Source: Vibrio porteresiae DSM 19223
GTDB lineage: Bacteria; Pseudomonadota; Gammaproteobacteria; Enterobacterales; Vibrionaceae
DNA: 64,000 bases
Reading direction: 5' to 3'
NCBI RefSeq assembly: GCF_024347055.1
Contig: NZ_AP024896.1
Coordinates: 310,001-374,000 of the forward strand
In this document: positions 54,382-63,020 of the stretch, one piece after another
Layout of the letters: every line of letters begins with the position of its first letter
Numbering within the stretch: the first letter of the stretch is position 1
Program-made: the position numbers and the translations under genes
Notes under the pieces: generated by a model
Seen by the model: only the letters and a program-made list of their open reading frames with translations
Database searches by the model: none
Told to the model about the DNA's origin: nothing

Positions 54382-54894
54382 ATGCAGAAAATTGCTGTTT
54401 TTGGTAGCGCTTTTAACCCACCAACACTGGGGCATAAAAGTGTCATTGATTCATTAGGACACTTTGATCGCATTTTGTTGGTGCCCAGTATCTCCCACGC
54501 TTGGGGTAAAGATATGTTGGATTACCAAACTCGTTGCCAACTTCTGCACGCTTTTATCCGTGATTTGCAATGGGATAAATTAGAGCTCTCGAACATCGAA
54601 TCATCACTGGTGCAGCCACAAGAGAGCGTGACCACGTATGCGGTCCTTGACGCACTGCAAACGCAACATCCAGATGCGCAGCTCACTTTCGTTATTGGCC
54701 CTGATAATCTATTTAATTTTGGCAAATTCTATCGTGCGCAAGAGATCCTAGAACGCTGGTCGGTGATGGCGTGCCCACAGCGATTGGCAATTCGCAGTAC
54801 GGATATTCGCGACAAGCTCAGTCAGCATCAATCTATCGCTGGCCTTACAACCCCTTCGGTGGAAGCTATGCTGGTGCAGCAGAAACTCTATTAA
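54382..54894 (+). CDS. Nicotinate-nucleotide adenylyltransferase-like protein (NadD family)
   Basis: A 170-residue cytosolic nucleotidyltransferase. The N-terminal GSAFNPPTLGHKSVID carries the GxFxPxxxGH motif, and RSTDIRDKL near the C-terminus is the (S/T)xxIR motif. It is shorter than E. coli NadD (about 213 residues) and may be a second, specialised NadD copy. Divergence from nadE supports a role in NAD synthesis. GAGGAAAAT precedes the ATG. Another nucleotide substrate cannot be excluded. Confidence 0.83.
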   Translation: MQKIAVFGSAFNPPTLGHKSVIDSLGHFDRILLVPSISHAWGKDMLDYQTRCQLLHAFIRDLQWDKLELSNIESSLVQPQESVTTYAVLDALQTQHPDAQLTFVIGPDNLFNFGKFYRAQEILERWSVMACPQRLAIRSTDIRDKLSQHQSIAGLTTPSVEAMLVQQKLY

Positions 54895-54973
54895 TTAAGG
54901 TTGGGGCAAAATAGCACGAGGGAGTACGCTCCCTCGTTATGCATAGTGAAGGCGATAAAGCCTTAGAATGATA

Positions 54974-55606
54974 TTACTGCAGTAAGCTGGAGTAGATCTG
55001 CTGACCTTGTGTGGTGAGCGAGTAGACGCGGCCATCTTCTTTTGCCACTAAGCCACTATTGACTAATTGGCGTAAGTGAAAGTTGAACTTGGTGTGATCT
55101 TCCACGCCAACGACGCGGCATAAATCCATAAATTTCAGTTTACGGTGCACTTTAAGTTGTTTCACGACAGAACGACGAATCGGGTTAGATAACGCGCTGA
55201 AAATCAGGTCATGTTCGCTTTCGTCAATGGCGGCTTTCGGCGCATGTTCAGCGTGAACGCGTTTCAACGTTACTGACAGTGCCGCTAAGTTAAACGGTTT
55301 AGTTAAAAACTCATCGGCGCCTTTCTTCATCGCATCCACAGCGATATCGACCGTTGCAAAGGCAGTGGTAATGATGATGCCAATATTAGGTTGTAGGCGG
55401 CGCAAAGTGGTGAGTGCGTCTATGCCAGTCATCCCGCCCATCACCACATCAAACAGCGCCAAATCAAAATGCTGATTGGCAGCACTGTCGAGCGCATCTT
55501 CTGCATTATCACATGCTGTGACTTCAAAGCCTTCGATGGTGAGTGCTTCCATCAACACCTCGCGGAGTTGTGGATCGTCTTCGGCTAGGAGAAGTTGTAA
55601 ATTCAT
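54974..55606 (-). CDS. Response regulator with receiver and ArsR-like DNA-binding domain
   Basis: A 210-residue regulator. The receiver spans about 1-118, with acidic pair in LLAEDDPQ, phospho-acceptor Asp53 (LALFDVVMGGMTG), Thr in TTAFAT and Lys in LTKPF. The C-terminal 85 residues (IFSALSNPIRRSVVKQL...FNFHLRQLVNSGLVAKEDGRVYSLT) are an ArsR-type winged helix, an uncommon output for a receiver. The ATG overlaps the kinase stop as ATGA, so the kinase at 55603-56982 is its partner. Confidence 0.88.
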   Translation of the reverse strand: MNLQLLLAEDDPQLREVLMEALTIEGFEVTACDNAEDALDSAANQHFDLALFDVVMGGMTGIDALTTLRRLQPNIGIIITTAFATVDIAVDAMKKGADEFLTKPFNLAALSVTLKRVHAEHAPKAAIDESEHDLIFSALSNPIRRSVVKQLKVHRKLKFMDLCRVVGVEDHTKFNFHLRQLVNSGLVAKEDGRVYSLTTQGQQIYSSLLQ

Positions 55607-56982
55607 TGCGTATTCCTTGGTAGTTTCACTTCGACCGTTAACCCTTTGTCTTGGTTATAGAGGCGAAGTTCACCGTTGTGTTGCAAAATGATTTGTTTGC
55701 ACAGAGCCAAGCCCATTCCTGTGCCTTCCCCTTTTGTCTTAGTGGTAAAGAAAGGCTGTGTTGCTCTTTGTAGTACATGCTCTGGCATGCCACCACCGTG
55801 ATCGGAAAAGGTAACAATGGCAAACAATTTGTCCTGATATCCGTGGATATGGAGGACTTTTTCGCCGCTACTTGCGTCAACAGCATTACTGATGATGTTA
55901 CTGAACACCTCTTCAAGTAATCCTGCGTCGCCAGAAATCTGAAGTTTGTTATCTATTGCAATATCAAGTTTAAACGCTTCGAGTCGAAACTGATTCAAAG
56001 AGAGGGCAGAGGCCACAATTTTATGCAACTCAAGCGGCATACGTTTAATCTGTTTGTGATGTGCGTAGTTTAAGACTTCTTGACTGATTTCGGAAGCACG
56101 AGTCAAACCGTATCGTATTCTGTCTATCTGCTTTTTGCACTTATCATCGTGGGAAAGCTGCATTTCCAGTAGATCGCAACTCATCATCGCACTACTGATT
56201 GGGGTTTTGATTTCATGGGCAACCGCGGATGTCAGTTCGCCCAGTTCAATTAATTTCGCTTCTTGTTGCGAGATCTGAATGGTGGATTGCAGCTGATTAT
56301 CACGCTCTTCATCAAATACCCGCAGGGCGTACCACAGTGCAAGCAACATGCCGTAAGCACAGAGCAAACGTAAGGTCTGGAACCATATGCTCATGCTCGA
56401 GTCGATAAAACCGACACTGAAACCGTAGCTAATCAAAGATATGCCGAGCCATTGAAAAGGCTGCGCACTACCAAAACCTTCCCCTTCAATACGTTTGGCG
56501 TAGGTGTACACTGTCGCGCCAGCCAATACGCTCGATCCCATACCAAAGATCCAACGAATCTGGTTTAAGGTTTGGTTAATAAAGGTGGAATAGTCCATCT
56601 GCGAATAGCGGTAAAGCAGACCCAAAGTGAAGGTCGCTAAGACGATGATCATCGTGACACGAATGAAAACAATCCGTTTCCAATTGGTGTGATCCATCAT
56701 CCTCCAGGCAAAAGTGCCTAAGGTAAGAAACGATCCCCATACTTTCAACGCACGAAACGTATCGAGCCCTTTGGATGAGACGAATTCATGCTCATAAAGT
56801 AAGAGGTAGAAGTCGGACCAAACATGAAACCCTTGCAGTAAACCAAAAACTGCAAACATGGGAAGGTAACGAGCGATGGTAATTCGGCTGTTCTTCAAAT
56901 TGCGAAAGAAAATCGCAAAGAAGATAGCGAAAAATGCTAGCCCGAAAATGAGGTAAAACTTGAATAGTATCAGCATGTCCAT
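55603..56982 (-). CDS. Sensor histidine kinase with multi-pass membrane sensor
   Basis: A kinase of about 459 residues. The N-terminal 240 residues contain about seven hydrophobic helices with short loops and no sizeable periplasmic domain, suggesting sensing in or at the membrane. HisKA follows with the accepting His in SAVAHEIKTPISSAMMS, then an ATPase domain (SNIISNAVDAS, FSDHGGGMPEHV, GTGMGLALCKQI). Start: ATG at 56982 is tentative; an in-frame GTG at 57009 and an ATG at 56976 are possible, and none has a strong ribosome site. It is translationally coupled to the REC-ArsR regulator. Confidence 0.87.
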   Translation of the reverse strand: MDMLILFKFYLIFGLAFFAIFFAIFFRNLKNSRITIARYLPMFAVFGLLQGFHVWSDFYLLLYEHEFVSSKGLDTFRALKVWGSFLTLGTFAWRMMDHTNWKRIVFIRVTMIIVLATFTLGLLYRYSQMDYSTFINQTLNQIRWIFGMGSSVLAGATVYTYAKRIEGEGFGSAQPFQWLGISLISYGFSVGFIDSSMSIWFQTLRLLCAYGMLLALWYALRVFDEERDNQLQSTIQISQQEAKLIELGELTSAVAHEIKTPISSAMMSCDLLEMQLSHDDKCKKQIDRIRYGLTRASEISQEVLNYAHHKQIKRMPLELHKIVASALSLNQFRLEAFKLDIAIDNKLQISGDAGLLEEVFSNIISNAVDASSGEKVLHIHGYQDKLFAIVTFSDHGGGMPEHVLQRATQPFFTTKTKGEGTGMGLALCKQIILQHNGELRLYNQDKGLTVEVKLPRNTQ

Positions 56983-57094
56983 CGCGCGAGTGTAATAGAG
57001 CCTTAGCACACTATCAATGGTTGCTGATAAACAAATTCAGTATGTTAGATTTCGCCCACATGTTTAATGAGGGCTTGTTAACATAACGTTATGT

Positions 57095-57460
57095 TTAGTA
57101 AACGATTAATTCGTCTATTTCGGCAAGTTTTGCAATCACTCCATCAATGAAAAAGCACAAATTTTCTCGGTCACATTCAAACATATCGCCACCGAGGTTT
57201 TTCAGATAGAGGCGGCGAAACACCGATTCCTCCTCGTCAAAACCTATCACCGAATGTCCGGTGTCTTTGCCTAAATAGGACTGAATGACCAAAGAGTAAC
57301 CATTGCCAAGGTGAATCTCTAAGCCAGAGTATTTACTGGTTTTGTCTTCAGGAGGAAGAAGATGAAAGGAGGAGTGGCCGAAAAAGCGACATGCGTCATT
57401 ACCAATGTGTTTTAAAATGGAATCGATCGTCCCGATCGAAAATTTCGTGTGAATATTCAT
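57095..57460 (-). CDS. Uncharacterised 121-residue protein
   Basis: I do not recognise this protein. It has 121 residues, no signal peptide and no membrane helix, and is acidic towards its C-terminus. Several stretches (SFHLLPPEDKTSKYSGLEIHLGNGYSLVIQSYLG) look like a compact alpha/beta domain. AGGTAC precedes the ATG at a plausible spacing. It lies about 115 bases upstream of the kinase gene in the same orientation, so it may share its regulation, although a promoter between them is likely. Confidence 0.65.
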   Translation of the reverse strand: MNIHTKFSIGTIDSILKHIGNDACRFFGHSSFHLLPPEDKTSKYSGLEIHLGNGYSLVIQSYLGKDTGHSVIGFDEEESVFRRLYLKNLGGDMFECDRENLCFFIDGVIAKLAEIDELIVY

Positions 57461-57803
57461 AAAGTACCTGAACGTTATTCCAGTCCCTAGAAGATCAATG
57501 CTGATCTAGAAATGTTGCATAACCTGTTGTTTAGGATAGGTGCACTTAGATGCACTTACCCAGCCAGTCCTAAGTAATGTGAGAAGGGTGAAATTTTATG
57601 TGCAATAAGCTGCAAAGGTCACATTTTAGTGACGCTAACTCATTTGGATGAGGTCAGCAGCATCGTCAACTTTTTCAAGTGATGGTCAAACAATAAAAAA
57701 GTGATAGGGATCAGTGCTCCACCGAGTGGCTTGTCATGGCTAACTTGAATTTCATCAACTACGCTTTTGGGGTTAATTTGGATCATTTGAGTGATGGCTG
57801 ACT
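57461..57803. other. Divergent region before the fourth MCP
   Basis: 343 bases with no supported gene. Two TGCACTTA copies (57541-57548, 57551-57558) lie one helical turn apart, and GTCAC / GTGAC form a small inverted repeat at 57618-57633. Either could be a regulator site. Confidence 0.45.
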
Positions 57804-59423
57804 ATGAATAACATAAAAATTGGGCGCTTATTGATGATGGGATTTTTGATTCCATTGCTAGCGCTCATTACGGTATTAACGATATCCATTTCTCAAATGG
57901 GTACGATCAACGAACAATCCACCATTATTTCCACGAACTGGCTACCTTCTGTGCAGCTTATTGAGCGGTTAAATACCCAAACTGCAGAGCTGCGTACCAT
58001 TGAATCGGTCCACATTGTGTCGGAAGACGCACAGGAAATTGCACGAGCAAACGTAGAGATTAACGAAGCGAAGCAAAAGGTCGCCAAAACTTATGAAGCG
58101 TACGCGAAGTTAATTTCGAGCCCGGAAGAGCAAGCGCTGGTGGATAAGTTTAATCGCCTCTATGCCGATTACCTGTCGACGCAAAAAGAGCTATTAGCGC
58201 TCTCGGAGAAAAACTTCAATGATCAAGCTAAAGCATTGTTTTTAGGCCGTTCTCAAGAGGCCTATAGTGCTTATTCCGAAGTGCTAAATGAACTGTCAGC
58301 ACTCAATGGACGCGCTGCGAAAAAGGCGAGCCAAACCGGTGATGAAGTGTATGCTAGCGCAATGTCGATCTTAATTACTGCTGTGGTGATTGCGATACTG
58401 ATTGTTGCGGTGATTGCGGTGATCATTTCTCGCTATCTCTCGTCTTCTGTACAACACGTTCAAGCGGCGATCACCAAGATGGCGGAAGGCGATTTAACGG
58501 TTCGTATCGAACAGAAGGGCACCAACGAACTGGGCTTGTTGGCGGACAGCTTTAATAAGTCAGCACATCATTTCAATGACATCACCAAAAAGCTCACCTC
58601 GGTTGCAGATCAGCTTAACCACTACTCTGACTCGTTAGAAACCGTGATGGGTCAGTCGGAAAGCAACTCGCAGCACATGCTGAGTCAAGTTGAGATGGTG
58701 GCGACCGCGATTACGGAAATGGCCTCTGCGGCGCAGGAGATCAGCCAAAACGCCAGCTCGGCGAAAACCTCAGCGAACGCAGCATTAGATAACGTTCATA
58801 TTGGGCATAAATCACTGGCAAGTAACGATGCCATCGTTAACAAAATGGGCTCTTCAATGAATGAAGCGGCTAAGATCGTTAATACGCTTAAAGAGTACTC
58901 GCAAGACATTGAAGTGGTGATTCAGGCCATTAACGACATTTCTGAACAGACCAACCTACTGGCACTAAACGCCGCGATTGAAGCTGCGCGTGCTGGTGAA
59001 CAAGGGCGTGGTTTTGCGGTGGTTGCGGACGAAGTTCGTAAACTGGCCACCAAGACTCAAGAGTCCACTATCAGCATCCGAGATATCATTAGTAAGTTGC
59101 AAGTTCAGGCTGAAAAAGCCGATGAATTTATGCAATCGAACTTAACCTTAGTGGCTGAATCCAAACAAATTGCCGAAAGTATGGGTAAAGCGTTTGCCGA
59201 TATTTCTCAAGCCGTTAACCTGATTTCGGACATGAATAACCTGGTTGCAACCGCATCTAATGAACAGACAACCGTGACGGATGATATTTCGATGAATATC
59301 TCCATGACGGTGGATATGGTGCATGAAAACGTAAATGGGGTGAAAAGCGCGACTCAAACCAGTAAATCACTGGCAGACAGTGCGGATGAACAGCGTGATC
59401 TCTTAGCGTTTTTCAGAATCTAG
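57804..59423 (+). CDS. Methyl-accepting chemotaxis protein (four-helix-bundle sensor)
   Basis: A 539-residue chemoreceptor. A membrane helix (about residues 9-30) is followed by a helical sensor of about 150 residues of the 4HB_MCP type (QLIERLNTQTAELRTIESVHIVSEDAQE), then a second membrane helix (SILITAVVIAILIVAVIAVII), HAMP and the signalling domain with EQTNLLALNAAIEAARAGEQGRGFAVVADEVR. No CheR-tethering tail is seen at the C-terminus. Four-helix sensors often bind amino acids or organic acids; the ligand here is unknown. Confidence 0.93.
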   Translation: MNNIKIGRLLMMGFLIPLLALITVLTISISQMGTINEQSTIISTNWLPSVQLIERLNTQTAELRTIESVHIVSEDAQEIARANVEINEAKQKVAKTYEAYAKLISSPEEQALVDKFNRLYADYLSTQKELLALSEKNFNDQAKALFLGRSQEAYSAYSEVLNELSALNGRAAKKASQTGDEVYASAMSILITAVVIAILIVAVIAVIISRYLSSSVQHVQAAITKMAEGDLTVRIEQKGTNELGLLADSFNKSAHHFNDITKKLTSVADQLNHYSDSLETVMGQSESNSQHMLSQVEMVATAITEMASAAQEISQNASSAKTSANAALDNVHIGHKSLASNDAIVNKMGSSMNEAAKIVNTLKEYSQDIEVVIQAINDISEQTNLLALNAAIEAARAGEQGRGFAVVADEVRKLATKTQESTISIRDIISKLQVQAEKADEFMQSNLTLVAESKQIAESMGKAFADISQAVNLISDMNNLVATASNEQTTVTDDISMNISMTVDMVHENVNGVKSATQTSKSLADSADEQRDLLAFFRI

Positions 59424-59453
59424 TTACTAAACGTTATTAAGTAGAACAGAGCC

Positions 59454-59481
59454 ACAGGCTGGGAGGCAACTCCCTGCCTGT
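59454..59481. terminator. Terminator after the fourth MCP
   Basis: ACAGGC-T-GGGAG pairs with CTCCC-T-GCCTGT around GCAA, with one T/T mismatch and a T-rich tail. It lies between convergent genes. Confidence 0.85.
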
Positions 59482-59499
59482 TTTGTTTGCATTGAGCCG

Positions 59500-60264
59500 T
59501 TACATAAACCGGCTCAAAAACGTTTGTGTTCTCTCATGTTGAGGAGCTGAAATCACCTGTTCAGGTGTGCCTTCTTCGACTACAACGCCGCCGTCCATAA
59601 AAATCACTTTATCGGCAGCTTCTTTGGCAAAGCCTATCTCGTGAGTCACCACTATCATTGTTAGCCCCTGATTGGCCAGGTCACGCATGGTTTGCAACAC
59701 TTCGCCTACCAATTCTGGGTCGAGTGCGGAAGTGGGTTCATCAAACAAAATCACTTCTGGTTTAATCGCCAATGCGCGAGCAATCGAGACTCGTTGTTGT
59801 TGACCTCCGGAAAGCTGGCTTGGATAGGCATCTGCTTTGTCGGCGAGTCCCACTTTTTCTAACAGCTGCAACGCATACTCAATCGCTTCCTGTTTGGGGT
59901 ATTTGTGCACACCGACCGGGGCTTCGATCAGGTTTTCAAGCACTGTCATGTGTGGATATAAGTTAAACTGCTGAAACACCATGGCGATTTTTTCACGCTG
60001 TTTAGCAATTTGCCGCGTTGAGGCATGGTGGAGTTGTCCATTTTCAAAAACATAGCCGATCTGTTGGTCGGCGACAGTAATGAATCCACTGTCCATCTGT
60101 TCGAGCTGATTAATACAGCGCAAAAACGTCGACTTTCCGGAGCCGGACGGGCCAAGAATCACCACCACTTCACCGCTTTGTACCTCCATATTGATGCCTT
60201 TCAACACTTCGATATTGTCAAAACTTTTATGCACGTTATGGGCTTGAATAATGGCATTACTCAT
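59500..60264 (-). CDS. Polar amino-acid type ABC transporter ATPase
   Basis: A 254-residue ABC ATPase of the GlnQ/HisP group. Walker A LGPSGSGKST, Q-loop MVFQQFNLYPHMT, signature LSGGQQQRVSIARALA, Walker B ILFDEPTSALD and the switch His in VVTHEIGFA are complete. The ATG at 60264 follows AAGGAG; it overlaps the permease stop by eight bases, so translation is coupled. It is the last gene of the operon. The substrate is unknown; homologues import polar amino acids and opine-like compounds. Confidence 0.94.
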   Translation of the reverse strand: MSNAIIQAHNVHKSFDNIEVLKGINMEVQSGEVVVILGPSGSGKSTFLRCINQLEQMDSGFITVADQQIGYVFENGQLHHASTRQIAKQREKIAMVFQQFNLYPHMTVLENLIEAPVGVHKYPKQEAIEYALQLLEKVGLADKADAYPSQLSGGQQQRVSIARALAIKPEVILFDEPTSALDPELVGEVLQTMRDLANQGLTMIVVTHEIGFAKEAADKVIFMDGGVVVEEGTPEQVISAPQHERTQTFLSRFM

Positions 60265-61288
60265 GAGCAACTCCTTGATTCATTTGATTTGCCGCAACAG
60301 CGTGTGGGACACGTTTTGGGGCAGGTTTGACCGTGTCTGTGGTTTTAGTGGCAACTGGTTTGCTGGCGACGGTCGCGGTACGGGTCGGTGTGAATAGGCG
60401 GCGAATCCAAGAGGGTTTGGATTGATATCGGTCCGAGCGATTGTAATAACTTTCGATGAAGTTTTGCACCACACTCAAAATTGAGGTGATAAACAAATAC
60501 CAAAGGACGGCAACCATTAACAGCGGAATCACTTTAAAGTTCGAGTTATAGATATTCTGAACTTCATGGAGTAAGTCGCCCATGGCAATCATGCTCACCA
60601 TTGAAGTGGCTTTCACCATATTGATCAATTGGTTACTAGTTGGTGGCACAATGGATTTCATTGCTTGAGGGATGATGATACGACGATAAACTCGTGCTTT
60701 GGACATACCAAATGAGTGCGCAGTTTCAAACTGCTTGTCATCAACCGAGACTAAACCACCGCGAATGATCTCAGCCATGTAAGCCGCTTCATTGAGGGCT
60801 AATCCTGCTAACGCTGCCGTTAATGGTGTAATGACATCATTGGTGTTCCAGCTCGATAACGTTGGACCAAATGGAATGGCCAGCGATAGTTCAGGGAATA
60901 AGCTGGATAAGTTGTACCAAAAGAGCAACTGTACTAACAGTGGCGTTCCGCGAAAGATCCAGATGTAGAGCGATGACAGGTAACGTAATATCGGATTGTG
61001 CGAAATTTTGGCTATTGCCAAAAATAGCCCAATGACAATGCCAATCACCATGGCGATACAGCTCAGGACCAAGGTCATTTTTAGGCCGCTCATGACTGCA
61101 TCATTAAACAGATATTCGCTAACGGTATTCCATTCAAAATTGGGATTGGTGGCAATGAGTGTCAGCAATTTAAGCCCAACTAAAATAACGATTAACGCAC
61201 CAATAAAAGTGCCCAAAGGCACTTTACGTTTAACGGTTGAGACATCTCTTGGGTCGACATTATGACGGCGTATTCCATTATTCATCAT
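60257..61288 (-). CDS. Polar amino-acid type ABC transporter permease
   Basis: A permease of about 343 residues from the HisMQ group. The coupling loop EAAYMAEIIRGGLVSVDDKQFETAHSFGMS is the EAA motif. About six hydrophobic helices are followed by an unusually long, basic, Pro/Thr/Lys-rich cytoplasmic tail of about 70 residues (from SDRYQSKPSW to the end). Two adjacent ATGs (61288, 61285) follow GAGGT. Only one permease gene is present, so it probably forms a homodimer. Confidence 0.92.
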   Translation of the reverse strand: MMNNGIRRHNVDPRDVSTVKRKVPLGTFIGALIVILVGLKLLTLIATNPNFEWNTVSEYLFNDAVMSGLKMTLVLSCIAMVIGIVIGLFLAIAKISHNPILRYLSSLYIWIFRGTPLLVQLLFWYNLSSLFPELSLAIPFGPTLSSWNTNDVITPLTAALAGLALNEAAYMAEIIRGGLVSVDDKQFETAHSFGMSKARVYRRIIIPQAMKSIVPPTSNQLINMVKATSMVSMIAMGDLLHEVQNIYNSNFKVIPLLMVAVLWYLFITSILSVVQNFIESYYNRSDRYQSKPSWIRRLFTPTRTATVASKPVATKTTDTVKPAPKRVPHAVAANQMNQGVAHE

Positions 61289-61298
61289 AAGGTTACCT

Positions 61299-62180
61299 CT
61301 ATTTCGTAGTGGTGGCGAGATTGATTCCTGGCGCATCAAGACGGTTACCAGTTAAGTCCCATTTCTTGAGGATCGCATCGTAAGTGCCATTTTTATGCAG
61401 CTCTTCGTAGCTGGCTTTCAGCACTTGTGCCAACGATGAACCTTTAGGTACGACCGCACCTTGGTAAAGGGTATCAAAGCCATTGGCTTTGCCTGTACCA
61501 GTGAGTTCAAGTGAACCATTCGACATTTTGACGAAATAGCTCAATGGTGCCTGTGATGAGAAGAAAGCATCAGCGCGGTTGGATTCAACTGCCAAAATAG
61601 AGGTTGGTTGATCGGTGTATGAGAGGACTTGTACAGGCTTTTTGCCTTGCGCTGTACAATCTTGAGATTGTTTGCGGATAACACGCTCTGCTGAGCCGCC
61701 GGCCATCACAGAGACACGTAAACCACAAGTGCTTTCGATCCCTTCGATCTGTTTCGGATTGCCTTTTTTCACCGCGAAAACTACGTACTCTTGCACGAAG
61801 TCGACGAAATCAACACTCTCTTCACGGTTAGCAAAATCCCCGACAGGACCTGCGTCATAGGTGTAACGACCCGATTTTATGCCCATCAGAATAGACGATA
61901 AACCGCTGACATTTTTGTGTTCAATTTTAATCCCTAGCAGTTCGCCAATGGCATGATCAAAATCGACTGCGGCTCCGTCAAATTGGTTACCGCCTTTGAC
62001 TATGGTATAGGGAGGAAATGAGCCATTCACAACGGAAATCATGCTCCCTGATTTTTGAATATCGGCGGGCAACATATTGTGCAAATCTTGATTAAAGGTT
62101 TGCTTAGGAATCTCTGCATAAACGGCGCTACTAGCAAGGCCAATCAATGCGGTCGTAAGTAGTGTGGTCAGTTTATTCAT
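61299..62180 (-). CDS. Periplasmic solute-binding protein of an ABC importer
   Basis: A 293-residue binding protein with a signal peptide ending SSAVYA. The fold is the bacterial extracellular solute-binding family 3 (SVVNGSFPPYTIVKGGNQFDGAAVDFDHAIGELLGIKIEH), which usually binds polar amino acids and related anions. The ligand is not deducible. It is encoded ahead of the permease with an 11-base gap, and a ribosome site precedes its ATG. Confidence 0.93.
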   Translation of the reverse strand: MNKLTTLLTTALIGLASSAVYAEIPKQTFNQDLHNMLPADIQKSGSMISVVNGSFPPYTIVKGGNQFDGAAVDFDHAIGELLGIKIEHKNVSGLSSILMGIKSGRYTYDAGPVGDFANREESVDFVDFVQEYVVFAVKKGNPKQIEGIESTCGLRVSVMAGGSAERVIRKQSQDCTAQGKKPVQVLSYTDQPTSILAVESNRADAFFSSQAPLSYFVKMSNGSLELTGTGKANGFDTLYQGAVVPKGSSLAQVLKASYEELHKNGTYDAILKKWDLTGNRLDAPGINLATTTK

Positions 62181-62204
62181 GATTAACTTCCTTGTTATCT
62201 CTGA

Positions 62205-63011
62205 TTATTCTGTCATTAAAGTGGGTTTGCTAAAGCAGCGGTTCTCTAGTGCAGGTAAGATTTGGCGTGCATAAGCGATTCGCTCTTTCTTAATTTCCGT
62301 GACGACCAGTTCATCTTGTTCACAAGCGCTGCAGGTCACAACACCTAGCGGGTCAATCACTTTGCTCAAACCGATATTGCGTGGACCTGATTCGCCGATT
62401 GCAATCATGTAGCAGGTGTTTTCTAGAGCGCGAGCGGTCGCTAACGTATCCCAGTGATGCTCTTTTAATGGGCCTTTTACCCAAGCGGCTGGCAGAATGA
62501 GCGCATCAGCACCATCTAACACTAAGCGGCGCGAAAGTTCAGGGAAACGCAAGTCATAACAGGTCATCATGCCGAATTTAAATCCTGCCACTTCGACCAG
62601 TGGAGGCACTTCGGAGCCGGGAATGACATTGGTGGACTCTTTCATTGAAAATGCGTCATACAGATGCAATTTCTTGTATTGGCTAATGATTTCACCTTGG
62701 CAAATCGCAAGATGAATGTTCCACACTTTGCCATCTTGAGTGTCGCTTGGAACGTGGACTGTCATAAACACAGTCATTGTAAAATCGCGACTAAAACTCA
62801 GTAGCTCAGTCATAAATGGGCCATTGAGAGGCTGCGCAGCTCGGCGTACCAAATCCGGGTCAGCGATATCTCGCGCCAAAATGCCTTCCGGAAAGACCAG
62901 CAGGTCGACTTGTTGTTCACTAGCTTGACGCATGTACTCCTGACAGATGCGCAAGTTTTCTTGCCACTCTTTTGCTACGGAGAATTGTCCTAGTCCTACT
63001 TTCATTTTCAT
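62205..63011 (-). CDS. Carbon-nitrogen hydrolase (YbeM-like amidase)
   Basis: A 268-residue nitrilase-superfamily amidase. The catalytic triad is Glu42 (VFPEGIL), Lys114 (YKKLHLYDA) and Cys151 (MTCYDLRFPE). It is very like E. coli YbeM, a deaminated-glutathione amidase family member, including LPAAWVKGPLKEHHWDTLATARALENTCYM. Cytosolic, no signal peptide. Here it sits inside an ABC-importer operon, so it probably hydrolyses an imported amide rather than doing repair; that is inference. Confidence 0.9.
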   Translation of the reverse strand: MKMKVGLGQFSVAKEWQENLRICQEYMRQASEQQVDLLVFPEGILARDIADPDLVRRAAQPLNGPFMTELLSFSRDFTMTVFMTVHVPSDTQDGKVWNIHLAICQGEIISQYKKLHLYDAFSMKESTNVIPGSEVPPLVEVAGFKFGMMTCYDLRFPELSRRLVLDGADALILPAAWVKGPLKEHHWDTLATARALENTCYMIAIGESGPRNIGLSKVIDPLGVVTCSACEQDELVVTEIKKERIAYARQILPALENRCFSKPTLMTE

Positions 63012-63020
63012 GGGTTGTCC

